DNA of 64,000 bases from Microvelia longipes. Its lineage: Eukaryota; Arthropoda; Insecta; Hemiptera; Veliidae. Every line of letters starts with the position of its first letter. The stretch's first letter is position 1. A program made the position numbers and the translations under genes. The DNA lies in NCBI GenBank assembly GCA_018340805.1, contig JACMZG010001863.1:20724775-20788774 (forward strand). Reading direction: 5' to 3'. The notes beneath the pieces were generated by a model, which was given only the letters and a program-made list of their open reading frames with translations, did not search any database and was not told the origin of the DNA. Positions 24,401-35,814 of the stretch are shown piece by piece.

Positions 24401-25340
24401 TTCGACACAACTTTTACCTACATATAACGACCTTATTTCTTAACTTTCAAATATAATGTTTTTTTAACTTTGATTCTTTTTATGTCTTTTATTGATTTCA
24501 AATAACTCTTTTCTATATTCTTTATTGAAAACAATAAAACTTCTTTATTTTAGCGATACAGTGAAAGTAAAAAAAGTAGAAAGACAATTTTTAAACAAAT
24601 AAAAACATTTGCAAAAGTTTTTACTAAGATTTTATTGGTTTGAAAGTATTGCTGAGTAACACGCGATGTAAGGAACCTTTAAAGTATTTTCCGCTTTTCA
24701 GAAAATCCTAATGGTCGGATTTTTCACTTTAAGTGGCGGTTGTTTAAAGTACATTCTTGCTATTTCCGGTCATGAGTGTTACTACCCATTACAAAACAAT
24801 GTATAAAACTGCTTTTAAATTTAAGGAGGCTGCAATGGTTCATTAATTTACAAGATATTGATGTTAACTTACTCTAAGAAAAATATGCTAAACTTCAAAG
24901 ACTATTCTTAAAAATTTATTTAACATAAATTTAATAAAAAATTAAAATAAAAATAATTTTAAAAAATTATAAATTTTTAATTATTATTTAAAATTTGATT
25001 AAAATTTAATTATTTAATTCTTTAAATAATTTATATTTTTTATAAAAATAAATTAATTACAACAACTAAATCATATAAATTATACCTTAGAGTACTCCTT
25101 TATTTTTCTGCAGTTAATATTTTATAATAATTGACATAAGTACCTGAATTCTCATTACGTACAGTAAATCAACTTTAGGATGCATCAATTATATTCACAC
25201 TTAAAAGACAAAGAAGCAAAATATGCGTGGAGTGACAAGAGACAAAAGTTGGCTTGTCATAATTCCAACAGACTTCTAAATGAAGCAGTCGCGTTATTTT
25301 GCATTCCTGTCTCAATCTTAATTATTTAATAAGTAAAAGC
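21500..25340. other. AT-rich sequence, no gene recognised
   Basis: This long stretch has no frame above ~60 codons. At 23930-24110, three short imperfect units share CATCCTAAA-TACAAAA and GGTTTCATGA-TTTCATCG, spaced about 60 bp apart. The rest is unremarkable AT-rich DNA. Confidence 0.5.
23935..24112. repeat. Short tandem repeat, ~60-bp unit, three copies
   Basis: Three successive units contain CAGCC/CATCCTAAA, ACAAAA, GTTTCATGA, TTTTCATCG and, in the first two, GTCATA-GAAAAGTTTTTT, with small indels. This is a low-copy minisatellite. No function is implied. Confidence 0.65.
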
Positions 25341-25555
25341 GGGTATGGGGTACCTCGGAACCTTTTTCAGGTTATTGGATTCACTACACTCATCGCTCTT
25401 TCCCACCACACACATACACAACGGAAAATTCGGTAAAAAACATTCAGGTGGTCATACAAACCTAAAAGAGATAATTCAGTTGACCTTTTGGTTTCGTTTT
25501 TCAGAACAAACACAATACTTTTCCTGTATACCAACGGCATATATTAGAATGTGTG
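25340..25555 (+). repeat. Two dispersed repeat fragments
   Basis: GGGGTACCTCGGAACC (25347-25362) matches the 12.83 kb family. It is followed by CACACATACACAACGG, AACATTCAGGTGGTC, AAACCTAAAAGAGATAATTC and ACAATACTTTTCCTGTATACC, which match the family at 3.42, 31.34 and 56.9 kb. A 98-codon frame across the region is therefore repeat-derived and not a credible gene. Confidence 0.5.
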
Positions 25556-26439
25556 AAAATAATAGCCAAATTGAAATGATGGTTTATTGCTCTAGGGTAA
25601 TGCGGCAGAAGGCTAAAAATATAGACATTTTACGATTTTGAGGCCATCCTTGCCTCCTTTGAGGCCGTGTTCGTTTTCTTTATACTGCTTTAATTTGAGA
25701 AGGTACATCGTGAGTTCAACTAAGCTTACATATTTAAACAAAGGCATTTTTGGCTTTTTTATAAAGTAACAATAGTTAACACTTTTTCGATCATATTCGA
25801 ACCCACTTCGCTCGTCCTCAGATAATAATTACATTAGTTTTCTCCCAGCAGTCTCCCATTCAGGAACTGACTCCCCTCGATGCAACTTAACTTTACTTAA
25901 TTTAATTAAAACTATTGATAAACTTGACGTAATGCAACGAAATTTAGAATTCTTATTTATACGTAAATTTGGTATTACCGAATTTCAACTCAATTGCATT
26001 TTTTGATTTTTTTTATATATAAAACGTGTATGTTATTTAATAAAATTGAACTAATGCTGATAATGAAATAAAACTGCGTATATATATTTTTCCTTTGCAT
26101 GACTACACGCGTGCTAAATCTCAATCTGATCAAGACATCATTCCGTGTTTTATGAATTTTTGAAATTTTTGCTGTCATTAAAAACATTACACATTACATT
26201 AAAAACATTACCCTAAACGCACTTTAGGGTCAAAGGTTCTGCCTGGGACACCCATCCGATACGAGTCGGCAGAATTGCAGATCCTTGTTCAGGAAGGTAT
26301 TAACGAAAATTGAGACCGGTTCCAGCTATTACACTTTTTATTAACAAAACACCCTGGGCTCTTGGTCTATAACCTTAAAGATATAATACTCAGGAAATAT
26401 ATGGTAACCTAATAATTCTGAGGTTACGGCATTAGCGAG

Positions 26440-26680
26440 ACCAAAAAGTGCTGTCTTAAGGTTTAAATAATCATGACATTCACAGGACAAACGAAGCGAG
26501 TCCGAAGTTATAACACAGTAGGCTTTGGACCATTATTCTATTTGGAGTTCGGGCGAAGCAAAAACAAAGTATACCATCTTAAATATTTGATAATAATGGA
26601 TAACATTTTAAGAACAAGCGAAGTACCGAGGTGCCCTGTACCAGGTGTTTGAAGGTTTTGAAGCGAAGAAAACCCCTTCT
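26440..26680. repeat. Cluster of GCGAAG-type dispersed motifs
   Basis: ACAAACGAAGCGAGTCCGAAG (about 26488), TTCGGGCGAAGC (26547) and AAGCGAAGTACCGAGG (26614) lie within 150 bp. They share the GCGAAGCG core with satellite B and with copies at 33.8, 34.9 and 59.3 kb. Confidence 0.4.
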
Positions 26681-27470
26681 ATAATGACCCTTAGTATAGA
26701 AATACAGTAATCAAATTTAATTAAATTAATTTAAATGATATTACTGAAATATATTTATTTTGATGTGTTTGAGAAATCTAAGAAAATTTATATAGAATCT
26801 AGAAAAGGAATTCACGACTTACTGTTTTATAATTTATCTGTTTTAGTCACAACTTTCTTAGAGAGTTCTTTAGAGATGTTTCTAACTTAAAAAGGTATCA
26901 TTAAGCAATTTATTTCTAAAGAAAAAGTTTCTTTAAAGAAGTTCACGTGACGAGCAGGCAGTCAATAATTACTTGTTGATTCCATTTGTAATAGACTGAG
27001 AGGTTTTAGATGAAACCGTTTCAACAGAAAAAGGGGTAAGAAGAACGAGATGAAGCAGGTGGAATTAACAACGAACTCCTCCCGCCTTAATTTAAATAAC
27101 TCTGATCAAAGTCCATAGTGCCTAATAGTTTAATGAGTACAAGAGTATTTTCTACGCCCTTTTCCTTTAAGGCCTATAAGGTCTTACTTCAAATTATTGA
27201 ACCCTCTTTACCCTTTTATTTTATATCAAAGAGAACCATATTCTAGGAATAAGTTAGAAAACCTTTCCTTCCACCCTATATTTAGAAAATTTAAACTCAA
27301 TAGTCAACCCAAGAATTTTATAAAGATAAATTGTAAATATATTCGTCCATGTTTTTTCCTTGTACCAAAGAGTCGCAACGAAGCAATTAAGAATTAACTT
27401 AGGATATAAGTTTTGTATATATTTGAGCTTAAAACGATATTTAAAAATATCTCGACATTAAAAAACCCCT

Positions 27471-27800
27471 CATACACAGCAGGTGTATGACTATCCGTTT
27501 ACACAGTAGGTGTATGGTTATGCATTATACACAGCAGGTGTAGGCTATCCGTTATACACAGCAGGTGTATGACTATCCGTTATACACAGTAGGTGTATGG
27601 TTATGCATTATACACAGCAGGTGTAGGCTATCCGTTATACACAACAGGTGTATGCCTATCCGTTATACACAGCAGGTGTATGACTATCCGTTATACACAG
27701 CAGGTGTATGACTATCCGTTATACACAGTAGGTGTATGATTATCCATTACACAAAGCAGGTGTAAGATCCGTTATACACAGAATGAGTGTGACTATTTAT
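27471..27800. repeat. 28-bp minisatellite of palindromic units, ~12 copies
   Basis: The consensus unit is about 27-28 bp: TATACACAGCAGGTGTATG then ACTATCCGT. Each unit holds the inverted repeat ATACAC-AGCAG-GTGTAT, so every repeat can form a 6-bp hairpin. Units 1-3 and 4-6 show the same order of variants (AGCAG with ACTATCCGT, AGTAG with GTTATGCAT, AGCAG with a shortened GGCTATCCGT), a hint of a three-unit higher-order repeat. The last two units are decayed. Confidence 0.9.
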
Positions 27801-28288
27801 TATTTCAGGTGTATTCTTGGTTTTAAATATTCAAATCTAATCTTTACCTATATATCTGCGGTAGCCGCGTCTATGGTCGAAGTCAGTAATGCGTCTGCAT
27901 TTAGTGTGCTAAGCTTTTGAGACATCAAACATTGAGAGTTCGTATTCTAAGTTACGCTGCTAGTAAATATAACCTCAAACAACACTTTAAGCGTAACGGT
28001 TGCAACAACCACCGAAGATGGTTCCCGCAGTAGATGTTTATGATATCAAGTAAGGCTTAATAAGGCAACATTATTATTTTTTTCTAATTTATACCGCCGG
28101 CAAATGAGAACCTATCGTATAAATAACGAGAAGTAAATTCGCGTTTTATAAAAATAAGAAGATCAGTGGCATAATATATACTTTAAACTAGGATATAAAG
28201 TGGTCTAACATAATATTTATTAAGTCGAACATTGTTCCATCACATTAAACCTTACCAATAATAACATAAAGCTAATTAAAGCTACACA

Positions 28289-28547
28289 ATCCCAGTTATT
28301 AAAAAATAAATAAAATGCCCGTTTTAGGGCCTTTCGGCCCATCAGGGTATTCACCCTGCGGGAGCCACCTCAGGTGGGTTGCATCTACTACACTCCATGA
28401 ATAAATTAAAGTTGACGAAATTTTTTTGATACAAATACTATTCATAATATCTTAGAGCATAGCCCGGGCTGCGAACCCCGGACCTCCGGTGCCGAAATCG
28501 AACGCCTTTACGATCACGGCCACGGAGGCAGACATCCCAGTTATTAA
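28289..28547 (-). mobile_element. tRNA-derived SINE with 14-bp target-site duplication, copy 2
   Basis: The body occupies 28303-28533 and is read on the minus strand. It is flanked by the exact duplication ATCCCAGTTATTAA (28289-28302 and 28534-28547). The 5' end is tRNA-like, with an A-box region GTGGCCGTGATCG and B box GGTTCGCAGCC. The middle is AT-rich, and the 3' part has a GGGCC/GGCCC hairpin before a T/A-rich tail. A diverged relative lies at 8395-8590. The clean duplication suggests fairly recent LINE-mediated insertion by target-primed reverse transcription. Confidence 0.85.
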
Positions 28548-31080
28548 TGGTATAAAAAGAATTCAAAAATATCCAAATATGTTATATACTCGTAAAGTTT
28601 ATAAAGCAAAATAAAATACATGCATGCCCGTAAAAATATTTTTTTCCAACATATTATTTCGAAACTACTTTTTGACATAATAATATGTAGATTTTTTAAA
28701 TAAGCACAAATAATCAAGACTTATCTTATCTCGCTACTTTAATAAAATCATACGACTTAATTGTAAGTAAAAAATAATTGATCAACATCAGTCAAAACTA
28801 AACTACCTATTTCTAGTGTGTATATCTTATTTAAAAATATATATAAGACATTTATTTTCTTTATTTAGAGTAAATAAGCCCTTTAAAAAGGGCTTAGATA
28901 ATAATCAGATAAAAAATAAAATTAAATAAGTAATATTTTTATATCGTTTTTATTTGTAAATAACATTATTATATTGCCCTAAAACATTTTATTTGAAATG
29001 AGATATTTATTTTTATTTAACGATGTCTTATTTTCTTATAATAAGACTTCTTAAAGTAATTTTATTTGATTATATTTTATCATAAGTAGGGAAAAATATT
29101 GTTTAAAAAAAGTACTTACAAACAGCCGATAGGGAAAAATTTTAGTTGTGATTTTTATGATAGCTTCAAGATATTGTTATTTTACGCCGAAATAGAAAGA
29201 AACCCCTTTTGAAAGTTAGTAGGTGGAAAAAAGGGTGGTTTGGAAAAAAAATAGCTCTTATGTTATAAGGCACATGGTAAAGATAGAGCATGTATACGGT
29301 TTGCTGTGATCTTAGTATTTTAATATAATGTATGCATATCCGTGAAACGTATAAAAAGAATAAAGAGAAAAGGGGTTGAGAGAAAACCTCAGAAAGACGG
29401 TAAAATCTGTTTTCCTCCTTACTTTGTTCTTTACAACAAATCTTTTCTCTCTGACGACATACAGATTGCATTACAGTGTATAGTAGGTCGACAAAAAATA
29501 CCATCTAATATCTGAAAATCTCAAAGTCTTATAAGGATTAAACAAGAATCTTTCAGAAACATCTTTCACTGATAATACCCCTCATTTCTAAAATAAAAAA
29601 ATCCACTTGGCAAAAGTCATCGGGTAGAAGAAGTATAAGGACTGGTGTGAGAATAAAGCGGAACGAGGACAGGGGAAGTCGCGGTGTATCCCGAGGATCA
29701 TTCCCAACTCCCCTTCCATTCTAAATATAATGTAAAAATAACCCTTTTTCTTTTTTTTTAAGCGGTAATTTTTTATTCCCTCCTTTACGGCTAAATTATA
29801 AAAGTTATTTTTTCCTTTTTTTAGTATTATATTTTACCTCTTTTTCTTTTATTTTATGTATTATAGCTGTGAGTACTTGAAAATATACTTACAATTCTTA
29901 AAGTTTTTTTCTCCATGATAATACAGGATTTTGATTTCTTTCTTACGGAGTATTTTTATGGATAGAATTCTTTCACAATTTTCATTTTGAAGTTAAATAT
30001 GACATTATTATTATTTTAACCACACACATACATGAACAAACACATAAGTATTCAAGAAAATAAGAAGATTTAAAGTCACATTTTATAATAGAATATTTTA
30101 TTATTCCCCTTTATTATGGTCTAGCTAAATAATTCAGGAATTTTTATTATAACGTTGCTATTTTAAAATGAATTTACTTTGCTTAAATAATTTTGGAAAT
30201 ATAAATGATGCTGAAATTCAACCAATTTAAGTCTTTCTTAGACATAAAATAGACACTTAATTAAATATGCTTATGATTACAGTAAAAACAATAGATACCA
30301 TATAATTTCGTAGTACCCCAAATAATACGAATCTTGAAAGAAACATTAAATAACTCTGTCAGATCAGATTGCGCGATTTTTAGTTGAACACTAGGGACCA
30401 ACTGGTTTAAGGTGTAATTTCCTATAAATCTGAGGTAGCAGATAAGGAAAAGTAAACATGATAGGTCAATAATTTCAAGATTTTCATATATAACTACAGT
30501 TTGTTTCATAGTATTAGATTTTAAAATTTGAAACTCTGTTATTAACTCAAATAATATACTATGTTTGCCTACGGAACCCTCTCTTTTACATAATATATAT
30601 CTACACGACAGATTTGACTTGAAATTTATGATATAGTGTTATTGGTCTTTGAGTTCAAATGCTAATTGATCGAGCCAACTAGTATGTCTGATTGCTATCT
30701 AATAATGTATCAGTATGTTATACTGATTTATGTCTTTGTCTTTATATTATTCAAGTTAATAGTAATTTAGTAATGTTTGAGAGTTTATTATGACTACTGA
30801 GCAGCATTTTATCAGCAATGTGTATAAAATTCAAGCACACTAAGTAACTCATATAACATTTATAACAATAATTTAATATAATTATATTCAGGCTTTTGAA
30901 TTTTTATTAGTCTTAAAATTTATCTATCCTCCGACCTAATTTTAGTTTAACAAGTAAATTTGTTTGTACTTTTAAAAAAATAATAATTTAACAATTGATA
31001 TGCACCTAATCGATGATTTAAAATAAAATGTATTCGTAATAATCATAACAACTATTGAAAAAGTAATCGATTAAAAACAT
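28548..31080. other. AT-rich sequence, no gene recognised
   Basis: Minus frames at 29166-29504 (112 codons) and 30261-30509 (82 codons) are the longest here. Their translations have no motif or domain I recognise, and neither sits beside another gene-like signal. I regard both as chance frames. Confidence 0.5.
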
Positions 31081-31086
31081 CGGGTA

Positions 31087-31142
31087 CAGCATTCCTCCGA
31101 ACTTTTTATCACCTAAAGGTTTGATAAAATCAAGGAATGCTG
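31087..31142. repeat. Nested hairpin, 56 bp
   Basis: CAGCATTCCT (31087-31096) pairs with AGGAATGCTG (31133-31142). Inside it TTTTATCA (31104-31111) pairs with TGATAAAA (31122-31129). It could be a tiny MITE relic or a short RNA hairpin. Nothing nearby indicates which. Confidence 0.6.
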
Positions 31143-31334
31143 ATATTTACATGAAACACGATACCGCATTAACCAGAAATATATAGAGCTACAAGCATGA
31201 CAAATCAATATAAAATCTGTTTTTGAGTTCTATAATTTTTTGAATTTGTTCTGTCATAAATAACGGTTAATGACGGCAAGACCATATTAAAAATACCACT
31301 TTCCGGAAAAAAGCAAACTTAAACATAGATCTTT

Positions 31335-31515
31335 TATGTTTCATCTCTCTGGTATAAACACACTAGGAGGTTACTATGATACTGTTATTAAGTTGTCAGT
31401 AAGTGTGTGCATATGCCTGTACTGTACCTGTACATATATACACAATACACACTTACAGGCAGATAAAAAACTTGTTAAGAACCACTTCAGAGGTCCTAAA
31501 AACCTAAGTAGAATC
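31335..31515 (+). repeat. Dispersed repeat (family of 3.42 kb)
   Basis: ACACACTAGGAGGTTACT, a CA-rich stretch, ACTTCAGAGGTCCTAAAAACC and AACCTAAGTAGAATC occur in the same order as in the copies at 3424, 25384 and 56900. A 61-codon frame here is repeat-derived. Confidence 0.45.
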
Positions 31516-31519
31516 AATT

Positions 31520-33760
31520 AGGTTTAATCTAAGTTTTGGGTTTTTATCAGTAAAAATATATTGTTTTATGGAAATAATAAATCATTAAACATATTTTAAT
31601 TGATATAACTGTAAAGATATAAAAATATAAATAAATTAATATACAGCCAAGAATAGAAAATTTTGCAACCCAACTTTCGCTTCCATCTAAAAAAGGAGAA
31701 ACCCTTCAAAGTTGAGAAAAACCCTTTACTAGCTCCCGAGGCTCCTTCAAAGGAGATAATAAATTACTTCCAATACAAACTAAATACTTCAATTCTAAAA
31801 TTAAATCATCAATCATAGTTGTCTTCAGAAAGTAGTTATTAATTATTAATTAATTAAAATAATTATACAAACATATATATAATTATATAAAAAAGTTTTA
31901 ACGGCAAATAATTACAATTATATCATTTGAATTGAAATTACGACTTTATTTCACATAAATAGCAAACCACTAATTTTTTTGTTTTGTTGAATTTCTGAAG
32001 GATTACATAAAGATGGTTCTTCATAATTTCAAATTACGACGTTTTAAATTATTAATTAAAGGGGTTTAAAAAAATATATTGCAAAATAAGCCATTTCATA
32101 AATAAGCTATTACAAAGCTGTTTGATAATGGTACAATAAAGAATGTAATATAAAAGAAAAACAAAAATTCTAGAGGTAAAAAGTCAATGGAAAGTTAATC
32201 CTGGGACTAATAACGATGAAAGCCTTCCCCCTTGTAGGGTTTAATAATAAGAGAAATGATGAGGCTGAAAACGGCTTATCTGTTTCCTTTAACTTTCATG
32301 GGTACAAAGAATAAACGGCTAATAGAGGGGACTATCAGTAATAAAGGACTTTTGGTCAGTTTTTGGTTTGTTTTTTGTAAAAATCTATCTTCTTTTTCGT
32401 TAGCTATTGTTTCGTGATAAACTTTACGCCCTACCCTGCCGTTTTCAAATGTAAACAATACAACTTTTAGAACCTTTGTGACAAAAAAGGATGAAATTGT
32501 AACAAGTAACAATAGTTAGAGGTTTTTACTTTTCTGTTTTATCAAAAACAAATAAAAGGAGCGAAGTAATTAATATTTTAAATAATACGAAAAAAATACC
32601 TCACTAAAGGAATAGCTTGGTATTCTATGCGCGAGATTGCACACGTTATCATCTAAATCCATCCTACGAAAAAATTTTAAGTACATGCTACTATAAATGT
32701 TAACATATAAGGTACGAAAATCTTACATGAAGAGATTCACAACTTGAATAAGGCCAACTATCGAAGTGCATGTGTACGTTGTAAAAAAAAAAAATTAAAC
32801 ATTGAAAATGTATCAATTGAGTTAAACCTGGAGAAGTGTATCCCTTGTGTACAATTATTTATTAAAGTTATAATGTCAGTTCAATTTTAATTCGGCGAGT
32901 ATAACTGTTGTTGTCAATGATCTTTAAAGTTTCAATATAGGTTTAACATTATTCATAGTACTGAATCAAAGAATAATATTCGACAATATGATTAAAATCA
33001 TATGATGATTCAATCATTTTAAGCAGCATGACCAAGGTCAGGCTGAATGGGACCACTGAAATAAAAAGCAAACATCTGAGACGAGCAAAGCAAATCTGAA
33101 GGCATAAAGTAGGTATTTCCAAGTTATGAGGACGAAGTAACGATATGTAAAGAAAAATTAGGTACCTTATAAGAAAAGAGAAGCTATAGAAAGTTGCAGT
33201 TTTGTCCATCTCTATTAGGCACCGTCATATTTAGTCTACTCAAAATATGAAAAAACTTTTAATAATGTTTCGAAACCTATTTTTAAGATAAAATCTCTTC
33301 CACAGGTTTCTTTATTTAAGTTAAGAAATATTTTTCACTGAAGAGTTATAAATACGAATTACCCTTGTTGAATTATGCAAGGATCCCCTAAAAAAATCTT
33401 TTGGTTCCTCCGAGCCGTAACCGTAAAGCAAAGCGACCTTTTTTCTTCTCACTTTTTCATCCCAGTTTTCCCAAACCAAAAAAAGCTTATATTTAAGTTA
33501 AACCTTAATAAAATTTGAGGGTTGTCTGAGATAACTTGACTTTAAAGATTATTTATTTTTGTTATTATTTTTGTAGACTTACCTAAAGAAAATAGAAAAG
33601 TGAATTTTTTTGAGAAATGGTGCAATAAATTTATTAAATACGCTCATATTTTGTTGTTTAGTTTCAGTATAATGTATATATTTCATAATAAAAATTGCAT
33701 TAGAGCAAATGAGGAAGAAATTGTGTATTCATTTTAATTAGTGTCCTATTCACTTTCTTA
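31520..33760. other. AT-rich sequence, no gene recognised
   Basis: Minus frames at 32276-32512 and 32949-33209 show no recognisable family. The rest is unremarkable AT-rich sequence. Confidence 0.5.
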
Positions 33761-33885
33761 GGACGAGCGAAGTATAAATTGGACGAATTGTATATTCTGA
33801 GGACGAGCGAAGCGTGTCCGAAGGAGGGAGGACGATCCCAGCGAATCCGATGTGATGAGGAAAGGTTCCCCGTTCCCGTTTTTTA
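33760..33885. repeat. Dispersed GACGAGCGAAGCG repeat, two units
   Basis: TTAGGACGAGCGAAGTATAA (about 33760) and GAGGACGAGCGAAGCGTGTC (about 33800) follow one another. After them come CCGAAGGAGG and GATGAGGAAAGGTTCC. This is the fullest copy I see of the dispersed family that shares its core with satellite B. Confidence 0.5.
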
Positions 33886-35630
33886 GCATACATAAAAGAC
33901 TATTGTTAAAAAGATGTATTATTTTAATATCTTTACTGCAAATATTTTTATATATGACAATAGTTTGATTAAATTTATATCAAATTTAAAAGATGTTATT
34001 TTTTAATTATTGTTATTTATAATAGGAGGAAATATATAAATTTAACTTTTTAAAGTTACCGAAATTGATAATAAATTATCATATTTGGTATTAGATACTG
34101 AAATATTATTAGTAAATTTGTGAAATTACAAATTAAGAGCAGTTTCGATAGTCTAGGATTTCATTTTAAAGATTTATTGTTAGTGTATCTGAAATTTTCC
34201 ACCCGGTATTTTATTAACTATCTTGTTAGGTTAGAAACGATAGTCGAATCGTATGCCATTGTGGCTTAGGCTTATCTCTAGGACTTATGTCTAGCATTGT
34301 ATTGTTTGAGTGCTGCGGAATGGAAGAGGGACTTTGTCTCAATTTCGCCAGTTTAAATAAATCAATAATAAATAAATATGATGCATAATATTTTTTAAGA
34401 TTAATATTTAATTTTATATTTACAGAATTATATTGCACAAACTAGGTTAAAGTAAATTTTTTTTTAACACTTACATTTTCTTTCCCTTCTTTTTCGTGAT
34501 TATGTCAAGTTGTTTACCCAGTTGTTGTGTCGTTTAGACAAGATGTTAAAAACAAGAAAAAAACTTTAATAATTGGGTTTTTTGATTGTTTCTTCTTTTT
34601 CCTTTTAGTCCCGGACTTGTCAAGAACAAGTTTAAAAAAGTCTACTTTAACTTCTAACCTTCCTTGAAGATAAGACTAAACGTTAAAATAACATTTTGCT
34701 AAGAGATTTTCAACTTTCGAAACAAAAATTGTTTTGAGTTTAACTTCTTTTGGACACTTCACAAAAAGTCAAGCAGTAAAATGATCAAGGTAATTTTTAA
34801 AAATAAAATTAAACAATATGATGTAATTTAAAATAGTATATAAAAAGTCGGGTGCAGAATACCGGGAACTATATTTCACAACTGAGGACTCGCTTCGCTT
34901 GTCTGTAGAATGTCAGGGTAGCCAAAAATTTAGTCATATAACTTTGGTCGCACAACCCTAAACCACTAAGAATGAAAGTTTGGTCAGTTGAAATTTGATT
35001 TTATTTAATTGTATTAATAATAAAGGCATAAAACGAAAGAACATTTTATCATATTATTTGTATTTTCTTCTAATACTGAGACGAGATTAAATGAACCCTA
35101 AATTTAGGCTTCAGAAGTCCTAGTTAACAGCTTGGGCTATGCTCTCAGGTTATATGACAGTATTTTTAAGAAAATAGATTTCATGAATCAATAATTTCTT
35201 ACAGCATATTAGATACTGCTAGGGTGAATACGGCGATAGGCTTACTTCAGTCACATTACACTTTACACACACACAGGCACATTACACACACTCTGAAAGG
35301 AAAGTTAGGCAATTGTATTTTATATTACTTAATTGTATTATTTCTGAATAATTATTATTGTATATTCAGATATGTCAGATATTATTGGCGATATGTCATC
35401 GCAACAAATATTATAAGCATAATTTTCTAATGAAAAGTTGCTACAAAGCTAAAAAATTAAAGAAAAACTAATTTAGGCATCGGAAGTCATAGGTTCAGTC
35501 TAGGTTATATGAAAGTATTTTATAAATATTGATTTCGCCAATTTCAATAATACTTGGAGCATACTAGATGCGACCTCTCTTAGGTGGTTCCTACAGAGAG
35601 AATTCCTGGATGGTCTGAAAGGTCTTAAAC
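33886..35630. other. AT-rich sequence, no gene recognised
   Basis: Around 34230-34385 a less AT-rich stretch runs into AATAAATCAATAATAAATAAATA, which may be the tail of a SINE or LINE. ACTCGCTTCGCTTGTC occurs near 34888. The rest is unrecognised. Confidence 0.45.
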
Positions 35631-35638
35631 CGTTCGTT

Positions 35639-35665
35639 AGGGTTCGAAGATAATCTTCGAACCCT
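35639..35665. repeat. Perfect 13-bp inverted repeat
   Basis: AGGGTTCGAAGAT and ATCTTCGAACCCT are separated by one A. It lies just upstream of a TCTGTCTGTCCGATTTCTC segment that leads into satellite A. It may be the terminus of an element from which the satellite grew. Confidence 0.7.
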
Positions 35666-35814
35666 TATACTTCTGTCGAGCGTCTGTCTGTCCGATTTCT
35701 CATCTCAGGAACTACAATAGCTAGGAAGTTGAAATTTGGTAACAGTGTAACTATTTTATCCAACAACAGGAAAAATATAGCCAACTATATCACATGCGCA
35801 TCTGTCGATTTATG

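Noticed and set aside
27471..27800. CRISPR-like array of short palindromic repeats
   Set aside because: Units are contiguous without unique spacers, in a eukaryotic-type AT-rich repeat landscape. It is a minisatellite.
29166..29504. 112-codon minus-strand frame as a host gene
   Set aside because: No recognisable domain, Phe/Leu/Ile/Arg-rich composition typical of AT-rich chance frames, and no neighbouring exon signals.
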